Source of the DNA: BJHQ01 sp964654285
Lineage (GTDB): Bacteria; Planctomycetota; UBA11346
Direction: 5' to 3'
Assembly: GCA_964654285.1 (NCBI GenBank)
Contig: CAZZJC010000016.1
Location: 1-64,000 of the forward strand
DNA: 64,000 nt
The notes under the pieces are model-generated. The model searched no databases, had not been told where the DNA came from, and saw only the letters and a program-made list of their open reading frames with translations. Shown here piece by piece: positions 42,624 through 50,676 of the stretch. The position numbers and the translations under genes are program-made. Numbering within the stretch: position 1 is the first letter of the stretch; every line of letters starts with the position of its first letter.

Positions 42624-43640
42624 ATGCAACGCCTCGCCTCATCTCTTGAGACCTGCGGTCTGGGCTGGTTCGCGCCCCTGGTGCGCCTGCCCGGATCGCG
42701 CGATCGCACCCACGAGGTCCGCCAGTTCCTGACCCGCGTCGGGCTGCCGCTCATCGCCATCGCGACGGTGCTGTTCGCCTGGCACGTCCTCGCCGCCAGC
42801 ATCCAGGTCGGCGGCATGGCGCTGCCGACGCCGGCCCAGGTGTGGGAGCGCGGCGCCGAGCAGGTTCGCGAATGGCGCGCCGACGGCGTGGCCCGGAAGG
42901 AACATCACGCCCTGGTCGCCAGGACGGCGGTGGAGCAGAAGATGACCGTGGCCCAGGTCGAGCAGTTCATGCCCTACCAGGGCAAGCGGCTGTTCGTGAA
43001 CCAGATCTGGCTGTCGCTCGAGACCGTCTTCCTCGGCGTCGGCGCCGGCCTGCTCATCGCCATCCCGGTCGGCATCCTGTGCGGGCTGTCCGGATCGATC
43101 TTCAGCATGGCGAATCCCCTCATCCAGCTCTTCAAGCCGGTCAGCCCGCTCGCCTGGTTCCCGCTCGTCTACCTGATCATCAACCGCGCCCTGACCCAGC
43201 CCGACCCGCTCGTGCCCAAGAGCATGCTCATCGCCGCCATCGTGGTCGCCCTGTGCAGCCTGTGGCCGACCCTGGTCAACACCGCGAACGGCGTGGCCAA
43301 CGTCGACAAGGACCATCGCAACGTCGCCCGCGTGCTCAACCTCGGCTGGCTGCGCACGGTGTGGTCGATCGTCCTGCCCAGCGCCATGCCGGCGATCTTC
43401 ACCGGCATCCGGGTCTCGCTCGGGGTCGGCTGGATGGTGCTCATCGCGGCCGAGATGATGGCGGTCAGCCCCGGCATCGGCGGCTTCGTCTGGGACTGGT
43501 ACCAGAGCAGCAATGACATCGCGCTGTCCTACCTGGTCCTGTCCGTCATCGTCATCGGCAGCATCGGATTCCTGCTCGACCGCCTCTGCATCACCGCCCA
43601 GATCCTGCTCACCCGGGGCGCCCCGGCCCAGGTCCGCTGA
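42624..43640 (+). CDS. nrtB: Nitrate ABC transporter, permease
   Basis: 338-aa inner-membrane permease of the NrtB/SsuC type. The first helix is VGLPLIAIATVLFAWHVLAAS. A soluble segment (about 70-125) is longer than usual. Then come VFLGVGAGLLIAIPVGILCGLSG, the EAA-type loop around NLGWLRTVWSIVLPSAMPAIFTGIRVSLGVGWMVLIAAEM and final helices ending in a short tail. A GGGGAG site precedes the start. nrtD follows after 24 bp, and no nrtC fusion ATPase is present. Confidence 0.93.
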   Translation: MQRLASSLETCGLGWFAPLVRLPGSRDRTHEVRQFLTRVGLPLIAIATVLFAWHVLAASIQVGGMALPTPAQVWERGAEQVREWRADGVARKEHHALVARTAVEQKMTVAQVEQFMPYQGKRLFVNQIWLSLETVFLGVGAGLLIAIPVGILCGLSGSIFSMANPLIQLFKPVSPLAWFPLVYLIINRALTQPDPLVPKSMLIAAIVVALCSLWPTLVNTANGVANVDKDHRNVARVLNLGWLRTVWSIVLPSAMPAIFTGIRVSLGVGWMVLIAAEMMAVSPGIGGFVWDWYQSSNDIALSYLVLSVIVIGSIGFLLDRLCITAQILLTRGAPAQVR

Positions 43641-43664
43641 TCGCCGCTTCAGGAAGGAACCGCC

Positions 43665-44525
43665 ATGCCGCACCAGAAATTCCTCGAGTTGATCAAGGTC
43701 GCCAAGACCTTCCGCGTCGGTGGCAAGCCGGCGGCCGAGATCCTTGCCGGCATCGATCTCGCCATCGACCAGGGCGAGTTCGTCGCGGTCATCGGCCACA
43801 GCGGCTGCGGCAAGAGCACCCTGCTGTCGATGATCGCCGGCCTCGAAGACGCCACCAGCGGCTCGATCTGCCTGCGCGAGCACGAGATCAGCGGCCCCGG
43901 CCCCGAACGCGCCGTGGTCTTCCAGCACCACAGCCTGCTGCCCTGGCGCACCGTGCTGGGCAACGTGCAATTGGCGGTCGATGCGGTGTTCGCCCGCGAG
44001 GGCAAGACCGAACGCCGCGCCCGCGCGGAAAAATGGATCGAGAAGGTCGGCCTCAAGGAGCACCAGAACAAGTACCCGCACGAGATCAGCGGCGGCATGA
44101 AGCAGCGCGCCGGCATCGCCCGCGCCCTCGCGATGGAGCCTGAAGTGCTGCTGCTCGACGAACCCTTCGGCGCCCTCGACGCCCTCACCCGGGCCCAGTT
44201 GCAGGATGAGGTCCTGCGCCTGCACGCCGAGAACGGCCTCACCGTCTTCATGGTCACCCACGACATCGACGAGGCCGTCTACTGTTCCGACCGCATCGTG
44301 ATGATGAACGTCGGCCCCCGCGCCAGCATCGGCCAGATCCTGAGCGTGCCCTTTCCGCGTCCACGCGAACGCATCAGCCTGATGGAAAGCGAGGGCTTCG
44401 CCCACCTGCGCGCCGCATGCGTGCGCTTCCTCTATGCCCAGAAGGGGCATCAGGCACCGGCAGCCGCCAAGCGTCCGAGCGAGCCGCTGGCCGCAACGGC
44501 GACGGCCAAGCCGGTCCTGGTGTGA
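43665..44525 (+). CDS. nrtD: Nitrate ABC transporter, ATP-binding protein
   Basis: 286-aa ABC ATPase. Walker A is GHSGCGKSTLLSMIAG, the Q loop lies in VVFQHHSLLPWRT, the signature is ISGGMKQRAGIARALAMEP, Walker B is VLLLDEPFGALDALTRAQLQ and the H loop is VFMVTHDIDEAVYCSDRI. The sequence is closest in pattern to NrtD/SsuB/TauB proteins. AGGAAGG precedes the ATG. It completes the nrtABD operon, which converges on nirBD. Confidence 0.95.
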   Translation: MPHQKFLELIKVAKTFRVGGKPAAEILAGIDLAIDQGEFVAVIGHSGCGKSTLLSMIAGLEDATSGSICLREHEISGPGPERAVVFQHHSLLPWRTVLGNVQLAVDAVFAREGKTERRARAEKWIEKVGLKEHQNKYPHEISGGMKQRAGIARALAMEPEVLLLDEPFGALDALTRAQLQDEVLRLHAENGLTVFMVTHDIDEAVYCSDRIVMMNVGPRASIGQILSVPFPRPRERISLMESEGFAHLRAACVRFLYAQKGHQAPAAAKRPSEPLAATATAKPVLV

Positions 44526-44670
44526 AGCGAGGGTCCTGGAGTGGAAGCAATTTGACTCAGGTAGTCGAACTATCACGCCGGTTGGAAACGTTCGGGTCCA
44601 AGGACGAGAGTCCCTGGCGGGCGTAACGGTCAGAGCCAGCCAGCGGACCTCCGGTCCGCTCAACGTCTCG
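44526..44670. terminator. Convergent intergenic region with two hairpins
   Basis: 145 bp between nrtD and nirD. AGCGGACC-TCC-GGTCCGCT at 44642-44660 is a perfect 8-bp stem suited to termination in either direction, without a T-tract. CCAAGGAC-GAGA-GTCCCTGG at 44598-44617 forms a second stem closed by a GNRA-type tetraloop. No gene is seen. Confidence 0.5.
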
Positions 44671-45042
44671 CTAGCGCCCCGGCAATCCCACGAACACATC
44701 GCCATGTTCGACCCGCACCGGGTACACCGGGATGGTGACCGTCGCATCGTCGATGCAGGTGCCGTCAGCCAGCCGGAAGCGCTGCTTGTAGACCGGGCTG
44801 GCGATGAACGGCTGGCCCTGGTGGTCGCCGACGATGCCACGGCTGATCACCTGGGCCTGGCTGAAGGGATCGAGATTGCCCAGGGCGTGGATGGGGTCGT
44901 GGTCGGCGCCGTCGCCCCAGCGGATGAGGGCGATCTGGGTCTGGTCGAACAGCGCGGCGACGCCGCTCCAGGGCGGGAGGTCGGCCAGGGTGCAGGCGTG
45001 GACCCAGTGGACGGCGGCGGTTCCGGTGGCGGGGGCGATCAT
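44671..45042 (-). CDS. nirD: Nitrite reductase small subunit
   Basis: 123-aa Rieske-fold protein of the NirD family, the small partner of NADH-dependent nitrite reductase. Recognisable segments are WVHACTLADLPPWSGVAALF, IALIRWGDGADHDPIHALGNLDPFSQA, ISRGIVGDHQGQPFIASPVYKQRFRLADGTC and VTIPVYPVRVEHGDVFVGL. As in other NirD proteins the Rieske Cys/His ligands are absent. The start overlaps the nirB stop (ATGA), fixing ATG 45042. Confidence 0.95.
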   Translation of the reverse strand: MIAPATGTAAVHWVHACTLADLPPWSGVAALFDQTQIALIRWGDGADHDPIHALGNLDPFSQAQVISRGIVGDHQGQPFIASPVYKQRFRLADGTCIDDATVTIPVYPVRVEHGDVFVGLPGR

Positions 45043-47597
45043 GCCAGGGCCTCCTGCAGTTGGCGCTTCTCGTCGGGCGTGGCCGGGCGGTGCTGGCCCC
45101 GTTCGGCCACCATGATGATGCCGGGATCCGGCGCGTCGGTGTTGACGAACGGGCGGAACCGCCTGCGCAGCGCGGGATCGGCGACGACGGCGGCCCATTC
45201 GTCCTGGAAGGTGGCGACGATGTGGGCCATCTCGGCCTCCAGTTCCGCCGCGATGCCCAGGCTATCGGCTATGACCACCTGCTTGAGGTAGTCCAGGCCG
45301 CCGTCGAGCTTGTTGAACCAGGTCGCGGTGCGTTCCAGGCGGTCGGCGGTGCGGAGGTAGAACATCAGGAAGCGGTCGATGTAGCGGATCACCTCCGCCT
45401 CGCTGATGTCGGCGGCCAGCAGGGCGCCGTGCTGCGGTTTCATGCCGCCGTTGCCGCAGACATAGAGGTTGTAGCCCTTCTCGGTGGCGATGATGCCGAA
45501 GTCCTTGCTCTGCGCTTCGGCGCATTCGCGGGCGCAGCCGCTGCACGCGCTTTTCAGCTTGTGGGGACTGCGCAGGCCCTTGTAGCGGTGCTCCAGCTTC
45601 ACGGCCAGGCCGACCGAGTCCTGCACACCGTAGCGGCACCAGTCGGTGCCGACGCAGCTCTTCACCGTGCGCAGCGATTTGCCGTAGGCGTGCCCGCTTT
45701 CGAAGCCGACCGCGATGAGCTCCTCCCAGATCAGGGGCAGGTGCTCGACCCGGGCTCCGAAAAGGTCGACGCGCTGGCCGCCGGTGATCTTGGAATACAG
45801 CTTGTACTTCTTCGCCACCTGGCCGAGGGCGATGAGCTGATCCGGGGTGATCTCGCCGCCGGGGCAGCGCGGCACCACCGAATAGGTGCCGTCGCGCTGG
45901 ATGTTGGCCAGGAACCGGTCGTTGGTGTCCTGGAGGTGGGCGCGGCTCGGCGCCAACACCGGCTCGTTCCAGGCGCTGGCCAGGATCGACGCCACCGCCG
46001 GCTTGCAGATCTCGCAGCCGGCACCCCGGCCGTGCCGGGCGATGAGCGTTGCGAATTCCGTGATGCGGTGCACCCGGACGAGGTGGTAGAGCTCCTGCCG
46101 GCTGTGCGGGAAATGCTCGCAGAGGTGGTTCTTCACCTCGATGCCGGCGGATTTCAGCTCGGCGTGCAGGAGATCCTTCACCAGCGGCTTGCACGACCCG
46201 CAGCCGGTGCCGGCCTTGGTGCAGGTGATGACGTCGTTGACGCCGGTGAAGCCCTGGCTGCGGATCGCCGTGCAGATCGCGCCTTTGCTGACGTTGTGGC
46301 AGGAGCAGATCTGCGCCGCGTCGGGCAGGTCGCTGGGCTTCAGGCCGGTCTTGGTGCCGGTGGACTGCGGGGTGATCATGCCCTCGACCTTGTCCGGCAG
46401 GGCGATGCGGTTCTGGAACAGGGTCAGCAGCTGGCCGTAGAGCGCGGCGTCGCCGACCAGGATCGCGCCGATGAGCAGCTTGCGGTCGGGCGACAGCACG
46501 AGGCGGCGGTAGACCTCGGCCACGGAATCCTGGAAGGCCACGGTGTGGCTGCCCGGCGTCTGCCCCTGGGCGTCGCCGATCGAACCGACATCGACGCCCA
46601 GCAGCTTGAGCTTGGTCGACAGATCCGCGCCGGCGAAGGCGCGCGGCGCGGGCACGCCGGCGAGATGGTCGCAGGCGACCTCGGCCTGACGGTATCCCGG
46701 CGCGACCAGCCCGTAGCAGCGGCCGCGATGCGCTGCGCATTCACCGATCGCACTGATCGCTTCGTCGCTGGTGCGGCAGCGGTCGTCGACGCTGATACCC
46801 CCGCGTTCGGCCACGCCCAGGCCCGCCGCCTTCGCGAGCTCATCGCGTGGCCGCACTCCGGCGGAAAAGAGCACCAGATCGGTTTCCAGGCTGGTCTTGT
46901 CGGCGAAGCGCATGACCAGCCTGTCCCCGGCCGCTTCGATGACCTGGGTGTTGGTGCTGGTGCGCACGCGCACGCCCAGCGCCTCGACCTTGCGGCGCAG
47001 GATGGCGGAACCGCCGTCATCGATCTGCACCGCCATCAGGCGTGGGGCGAACTCGACCACATGCGTTTCCAGGCCCAATTGCGTGAGCGCATTCGCGGCC
47101 TCAAGCCCCAGCAGGCCGCCGCCGACCACCACGCCGACCTTGCGCCCGGCGGCGCGCGCCTTGATGGCCTCCAGGTCTTCGATGGTGCGGTAGACGTGGC
47201 ACCCCGGCAGGTCGGCGCCTGGCACCGGCGGCACGAACGGCCGGCTGCCGGTGGCGAGCACCAGGTGGTCGTAGCCGATCGCGGTCCCGTCGGCGAGGGT
47301 CGCGATCCGGGCCGAGCGGTCGATTCCGATGACCTTCGCCCCGGCGCGGAAGTCGATCCCGTTCGCCTGGTAGAAATCGCGGCTGGGCAGCAGGGACAGG
47401 TCCTCGGCCGTCTTGCCGCCGAACCACTCCGACAGGTGCACCCGGTCATAGGCCGGACGGGGCTCCTCGCCCAGCACGATGACCTGCTGCCGCCTGGCCA
47501 GTCCGCATTCCACCGCCTGGGCGACGAAATGGTGGCCGACCATGCCGTTGCCGACCACCACGATCCGACCCTGAACACCCGGTACGCTTGAGGGCAT
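45039..47597 (-). CDS. nirB: Nitrite reductase large subunit
   Basis: 852-aa NAD(P)H nitrite reductase that reduces nitrite to ammonium. FAD and NAD sites are IVVVGNGMVGHHFV and KVGVVVGGGLLGLEAANAL. BFD-type [2Fe-2S] cysteines are in AQICSCHNVSKGAI/TKAGTGCGSCKPLV, with a second segment GAGCEICKPAV. The siroheme and [4Fe-4S] part is SCVGTDWCRYGVQDSV and SACSGCARECAEAQSKDFGI, with YVCGNGGMKPQHG. GGAGG precedes ATG 47597. Together with nasC and nrtABD it completes nitrate assimilation. Confidence 0.96.
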   Translation of the reverse strand: MPSSVPGVQGRIVVVGNGMVGHHFVAQAVECGLARRQQVIVLGEEPRPAYDRVHLSEWFGGKTAEDLSLLPSRDFYQANGIDFRAGAKVIGIDRSARIATLADGTAIGYDHLVLATGSRPFVPPVPGADLPGCHVYRTIEDLEAIKARAAGRKVGVVVGGGLLGLEAANALTQLGLETHVVEFAPRLMAVQIDDGGSAILRRKVEALGVRVRTSTNTQVIEAAGDRLVMRFADKTSLETDLVLFSAGVRPRDELAKAAGLGVAERGGISVDDRCRTSDEAISAIGECAAHRGRCYGLVAPGYRQAEVACDHLAGVPAPRAFAGADLSTKLKLLGVDVGSIGDAQGQTPGSHTVAFQDSVAEVYRRLVLSPDRKLLIGAILVGDAALYGQLLTLFQNRIALPDKVEGMITPQSTGTKTGLKPSDLPDAAQICSCHNVSKGAICTAIRSQGFTGVNDVITCTKAGTGCGSCKPLVKDLLHAELKSAGIEVKNHLCEHFPHSRQELYHLVRVHRITEFATLIARHGRGAGCEICKPAVASILASAWNEPVLAPSRAHLQDTNDRFLANIQRDGTYSVVPRCPGGEITPDQLIALGQVAKKYKLYSKITGGQRVDLFGARVEHLPLIWEELIAVGFESGHAYGKSLRTVKSCVGTDWCRYGVQDSVGLAVKLEHRYKGLRSPHKLKSACSGCARECAEAQSKDFGIIATEKGYNLYVCGNGGMKPQHGALLAADISEAEVIRYIDRFLMFYLRTADRLERTATWFNKLDGGLDYLKQVVIADSLGIAAELEAEMAHIVATFQDEWAAVVADPALRRRFRPFVNTDAPDPGIIMVAERGQHRPATPDEKRQLQEALA

Positions 47598-47931
47598 GGG
47601 AACCTCCGCGTCCCACTCAGCGTCGGCGTGCCAATCGCCGGTTGCTGCACCCCGCAGCAGCGTTGCGGCCCGACCCTATCGGGATTCCCCTGAAGGCCCG
47701 GCAGCGGGAGGGGGTGTGCCAGGATTTTGAGCATCCGCCCGGGTCGGCGTCGTGGTTCCGCCGCGATCCGTTGGCGCCCGGGTTCCACCCCTGCCAATCC
47801 AGATCCCATCCGTCAACCTGTCGGGGAATCCTGGATATTTCTGCGGTGTCCGGGGCGGACCATTCCAGGATCGGGAAACCGGCATCCCCGGCGTCCTTGC
47901 TTCGTCCGCTTCCGGCGATGGTATGCCGGCC
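47598..47931. other. Spacer between nirB and obg with a diverged MITE relative
   Basis: 334 bp with no supported gene. The stretch 47785-47835 on the minus strand reads AGGATTCCCCGACAGGTTGA and then GGATGGGATCTGGAT, clearly related to the left end of the 138-bp MITE. The far end near 47710-47755 is only weakly similar, so the copy is old or truncated. The obg promoter should also lie here but is not evident. Confidence 0.6.
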
Positions 47932-48924
47932 ATGTTCGTCGATGAAGCGCTGATCACGGTCCGGTCCGGAAATGGCGGCAGGGGGGCGGCGACGTTCTAC
48001 CGCGAGAAGTTCATCCCCGAGGGCGGTCCCGACGGTGGTGATGGCGGCGATGGCGGCGACGTGGTCATCACCGCGATCTCGCATTCCAACACCCTGCGCG
48101 CCTTCATGCGGCGGCGGAAATGGCGCGCCGAGGATGGCGCGAACGGCATGGGCAAGCGCTGCTTCGGCAAGGCCGGCGAGGATCTGCACATCCCGGTGCC
48201 GCCCGGAACCGTCGTCCGGCATGCGGAGACCGGCGAGATCCTGGCCGACCTGGCGAAGCCCGGCGACCGCGTGGTGGTCGCTGCGGGCGGCAAGGGCGGC
48301 AAGGGCAACGACAAGTTCAAGACCGCGACCAACCAGACCCCGAAGCAGTTCGGCCCCGGCACGCCGGGGGTCGAACTCAAGATCAAGCTGGAGCTGAAAC
48401 TGATCGCCGATGTCGGCATCGTCGGCTTCCCCAATACAGGCAAGAGCACCCTGCTCGCGCGGCTGTCGGCGGCGACGCCGAAGATCGCCGCCTATCCGTT
48501 CACGACCCTCAACCCCAACCTGGGCGTGATCGAGCGCGCGGAGCGCACCCTGGTGCTGGCGGACATCCCCGGCCTCATCGAAGGCGCGGCTGACGGCAAG
48601 GGGCTCGGGCACCGCTTCCTGCGCCACGTCGAGCGCTGCTCGTGGCTGCTGCACCTCGTCGACGGATCGGACGGCACCGCCGAGGAGCTCGCCGACCGCG
48701 TCCGTGTGCTCAATCGCGAGCTCGAACGCTTCAGCGCGACGCTGGCGAAGAAGCCGCAGCTGGTGGTGCTCAACAAGGGCGACACCCGCGACCTCGCCGG
48801 CATCGCGGGCGAACTCGCGCAGCTGCTGCACGTCGAGGCGGTGCCGGTGATCTCCGGCGTCAGCGGCGGCGGCATGCAGGAGCTCGGCAACCGGCTCTTC
48901 GCGCTCGTCCATCCCGTCGCCTGA
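47932..48924 (+). CDS. obg: Obg-family ribosome-assembly GTPase
   Basis: 330-aa essential GTPase involved in large-subunit maturation. The glycine-rich Obg fold is at the N-terminus (MFVDEALITVRSGNGGRGAA, REKFIPEGGPDGGDGGDGGDV), followed by AAGGKGGKGNDKF. The G domain has VGFPNTGKSTLLARLS, AAYPFTTLNPNLG (switch I), LADIPGLIEGAADGKGLG and NKGD. The C-terminal OCT domain is missing, as in many short Obg proteins. It lacks the usual rplU-rpmA upstream neighbours. ATG 47932 matches the conserved N-terminus; ATG 47923 is an alternative. Confidence 0.96.
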   Translation: MFVDEALITVRSGNGGRGAATFYREKFIPEGGPDGGDGGDGGDVVITAISHSNTLRAFMRRRKWRAEDGANGMGKRCFGKAGEDLHIPVPPGTVVRHAETGEILADLAKPGDRVVVAAGGKGGKGNDKFKTATNQTPKQFGPGTPGVELKIKLELKLIADVGIVGFPNTGKSTLLARLSAATPKIAAYPFTTLNPNLGVIERAERTLVLADIPGLIEGAADGKGLGHRFLRHVERCSWLLHLVDGSDGTAEELADRVRVLNRELERFSATLAKKPQLVVLNKGDTRDLAGIAGELAQLLHVEAVPVISGVSGGGMQELGNRLFALVHPVA

Positions 48925-49020
48925 CGCCCGCTTGCCCATCCGGCCGCCTGCTGGCCGGCGGGCTGGAAGCTGGCAGGCGCGGATCCCGTCGGCATAGTCG
49001 CAGCCACGGAGACCCCCGCG

Positions 49021-50139
49021 ATGAATCCTCGTGAGATCCTCAAGGCCATGGTGCAGCTGCGCTCGTCCGACCTCTTCCTGAAGGTCGGCGGACCGCCCCG
49101 GGTGCGGGTCGATGGCAGCGTGCGCCAGCTCGGCAACACCGCGCTGACCAAGGACGACATGCGCGACGCGTTCCTCCTCATCATCGAGGAGCACGCGCGC
49201 GAGACGTTCAAGAAGACGCACGAGGTCGACACCGCCTTCGAGGATGCCGAGATCGGCCGCTTCCGCGTCAACGCCTTCATGCAGCGCGGCCAGATCGGCA
49301 TGGTCCTGCGCCACGTCAAAAGCGAGATCCCCGACTACAAGGGCCTCGGCCTGCCGGTCGAGACCTTCGAACGCCTGGCGATGCTCAGGCGCGGCCTGAT
49401 CCTGGTCACCGGCATCACCGGATCGGGCAAGAGCACGACCCTGGCGTCGATGATCCAGTACATGAACAAGACCACGAACCGGCACATCATCTCGGTCGAG
49501 GATCCGATCGAATACAGCTACGTCGACGACCGCTGCATCATCAACCAGCGCGAGGTCGGCATCGACACCCGCGATTTCAAGTCCGCCCTGCGCAACGCCA
49601 TGCGCGAGGCGCCCGACGTCATCCTGATCGGCGAGATGCGCGACGTCGAGACGGTGCAGGCCGCCATCGACGCCGCCGAGACCGGCCACCTCGTCCTCTC
49701 GACCCTGCACACCATCAATGCGCAGCAGACGATGGAACGCATCATCAACTTCTTCCCGCCCTACCAGCACGCGCTCATCCGCATGCAGCTCTCGCTGGTC
49801 TTCCAGGCGGTGATCAGCCAGCGCCTCATCCCGCGCCGCGACGGCCCCGGCCGGGTGCCCGGCATCGAACTGATGATCGCGACCCCGACCATCAAGCAGA
49901 TGATCGAGGAGGGCCGCACCCTGGAACTGTACGGCGCCATCCGCGACAGCGAGCATTTCGGCTGCATGACCTTCAACCAGAGCCTGTTCCGCCTGTGCGA
50001 GAAGAACCTGATCTCGCGCGAGGACGCGCTCGCGACCTCGGACAACCCGGAAGAGATGGAGATGCTCTTCCGCGGCATCCAGCGCGGCAGCTCGACCCAG
50101 CTCATGCCGGCCATGGGCGGGGGGGCGGTCAAGCGCTGA
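49021..50139 (+). CDS. pilT: Twitching-motility ATPase PilT-like
   Basis: 372-aa secretion-type ATPase that powers retraction of type IV pili. LRSSDLFLKVGGPPRVRVDG starts the N-terminal PAS-like domain. Walker A is GITGSGKSTTLASMIQ, the Asp box is SVEDPIEYSY, Walker B is VILIGEMRDVETVQAAIDAAETGHLVLSTLHT, and the AIRxGR-like C-terminal helix is degenerate (QGLIPRRDGPGR-type region then IKQMIEEG). It stands alone without pilB or pilin genes nearby. The spacer after obg contains a GC hairpin (about 48940-48958) that may end obg transcription. Confidence 0.93.
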   Translation: MNPREILKAMVQLRSSDLFLKVGGPPRVRVDGSVRQLGNTALTKDDMRDAFLLIIEEHARETFKKTHEVDTAFEDAEIGRFRVNAFMQRGQIGMVLRHVKSEIPDYKGLGLPVETFERLAMLRRGLILVTGITGSGKSTTLASMIQYMNKTTNRHIISVEDPIEYSYVDDRCIINQREVGIDTRDFKSALRNAMREAPDVILIGEMRDVETVQAAIDAAETGHLVLSTLHTINAQQTMERIINFFPPYQHALIRMQLSLVFQAVISQRLIPRRDGPGRVPGIELMIATPTIKQMIEEGRTLELYGAIRDSEHFGCMTFNQSLFRLCEKNLISREDALATSDNPEEMEMLFRGIQRGSSTQLMPAMGGGAVKR

Positions 50140-50216
50140 ACCCCGGTCCGCATCGCGATTTCCCCTTCCGCAACCGCCTCGCGTCCGCGTCCGGGTGAGC
50201 GTGGCGTCCGACTCCA

Positions 50217-50244
50217 TTGACACTGGTCCCCGACGCCGTTAGCA
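50217..50244 (+). promoter_or_regulatory. Candidate sigma70 promoter of the small acidic protein
   Basis: TTGACA at 50217-50222 is a perfect -35 box. TTAGCA at 50239-50244, 16 bp later, is a moderate -10. The ATG of the small acidic protein is 56 bp downstream. It is the best promoter-like pair I saw in the window. Confidence 0.5.
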
Positions 50245-50299
50245 CCCGCAACGTCAAGCCAGCGCGACAAAACCGCGCGCGGAAACCGAAAGGACAACC

Positions 50300-50464
50300 A
50301 TGGCCCTGGAAGAAGACGTCATCAAGCTGCTCAAGAGCGAAGGCTATCGCATCAACGAGGCCATCCGCGATGCTCTCGATGATTTCCTCTCGACTGTCGA
50401 AGAGGAGAACGAGGACATGGAGGAGAACCTCGACGACGAGGAAAAGGAAGAAGCCGACGAATGA
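50300..50464 (+). CDS. Small acidic helical protein
   Basis: 54-aa protein beginning MALEEDVIKLLKSEGYR, continuing with a helical INEAIRDALDDFL and ending in a tail that is almost all Glu/Asp (about residues 36-54). The AGGA ribosome site is well placed and a TTGACA promoter box lies upstream, so it is probably expressed. Predicted amphipathic helix then disordered acidic tail. It lacks the C-terminal GGQ/GGE of Pup-type tags. No homolog is recognised. A terminator-like hairpin follows at 50484. Confidence 0.7.
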   Translation: MALEEDVIKLLKSEGYRINEAIRDALDDFLSTVEEENEDMEENLDDEEKEEADE

Positions 50465-50483
50465 CGGATCGGATGGAAGCACA

Positions 50484-50503
50484 GCCTCGCCGTCCGGCGA
50501 GGC
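50484..50503 (+). terminator. Hairpin after the small acidic protein
   Basis: GCCTCGCCG pairs with CGGCGAGGC around a TC turn, 20 bp after the stop codon. No T-tract follows, so function as a terminator is likely but not certain. Confidence 0.5.
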
Positions 50504-50608
50504 CGGCTCCGTCCATCGCCTAGCGGGGCGCTGCCCCAGCCCTGCGGGCATCATAGGGGCATCGCCCCGCTGTGCTCTTTGCTGCAGGGGCTTCGCCCCC
50601 ACACCCCC

Positions 50609-50676
50609 GGGTCCTTGAGCGAACGGCACGCGCCAAACTTGACTTGGCAGGTCGCATGCCGTTCTCTCAAGGACCC
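50609..50676. repeat. 68-bp inverted repeat at the end of the SEDS gene
   Basis: GGGTCCTTGAG..AACGGCA at 50609 pairs with TGCCGTT..CTCAAGGACCC ending at 50676, arms of about 24 bp with few mismatches around an ~18-bp loop. It ends exactly at the stop of the SEDS gene on the minus strand. It may be that gene's terminator or a small mobile-type repeat. Upstream (50520-50605) are GGGGCTTCGCCCC-like short palindromes. Confidence 0.6.

Noticed and set aside
50300..50464. Pup- or UBact-type protein tag
   Set aside because: The acidic composition is suggestive, but there is no C-terminal GGQ/GGE, and no Pup ligase or proteasome genes are nearby.
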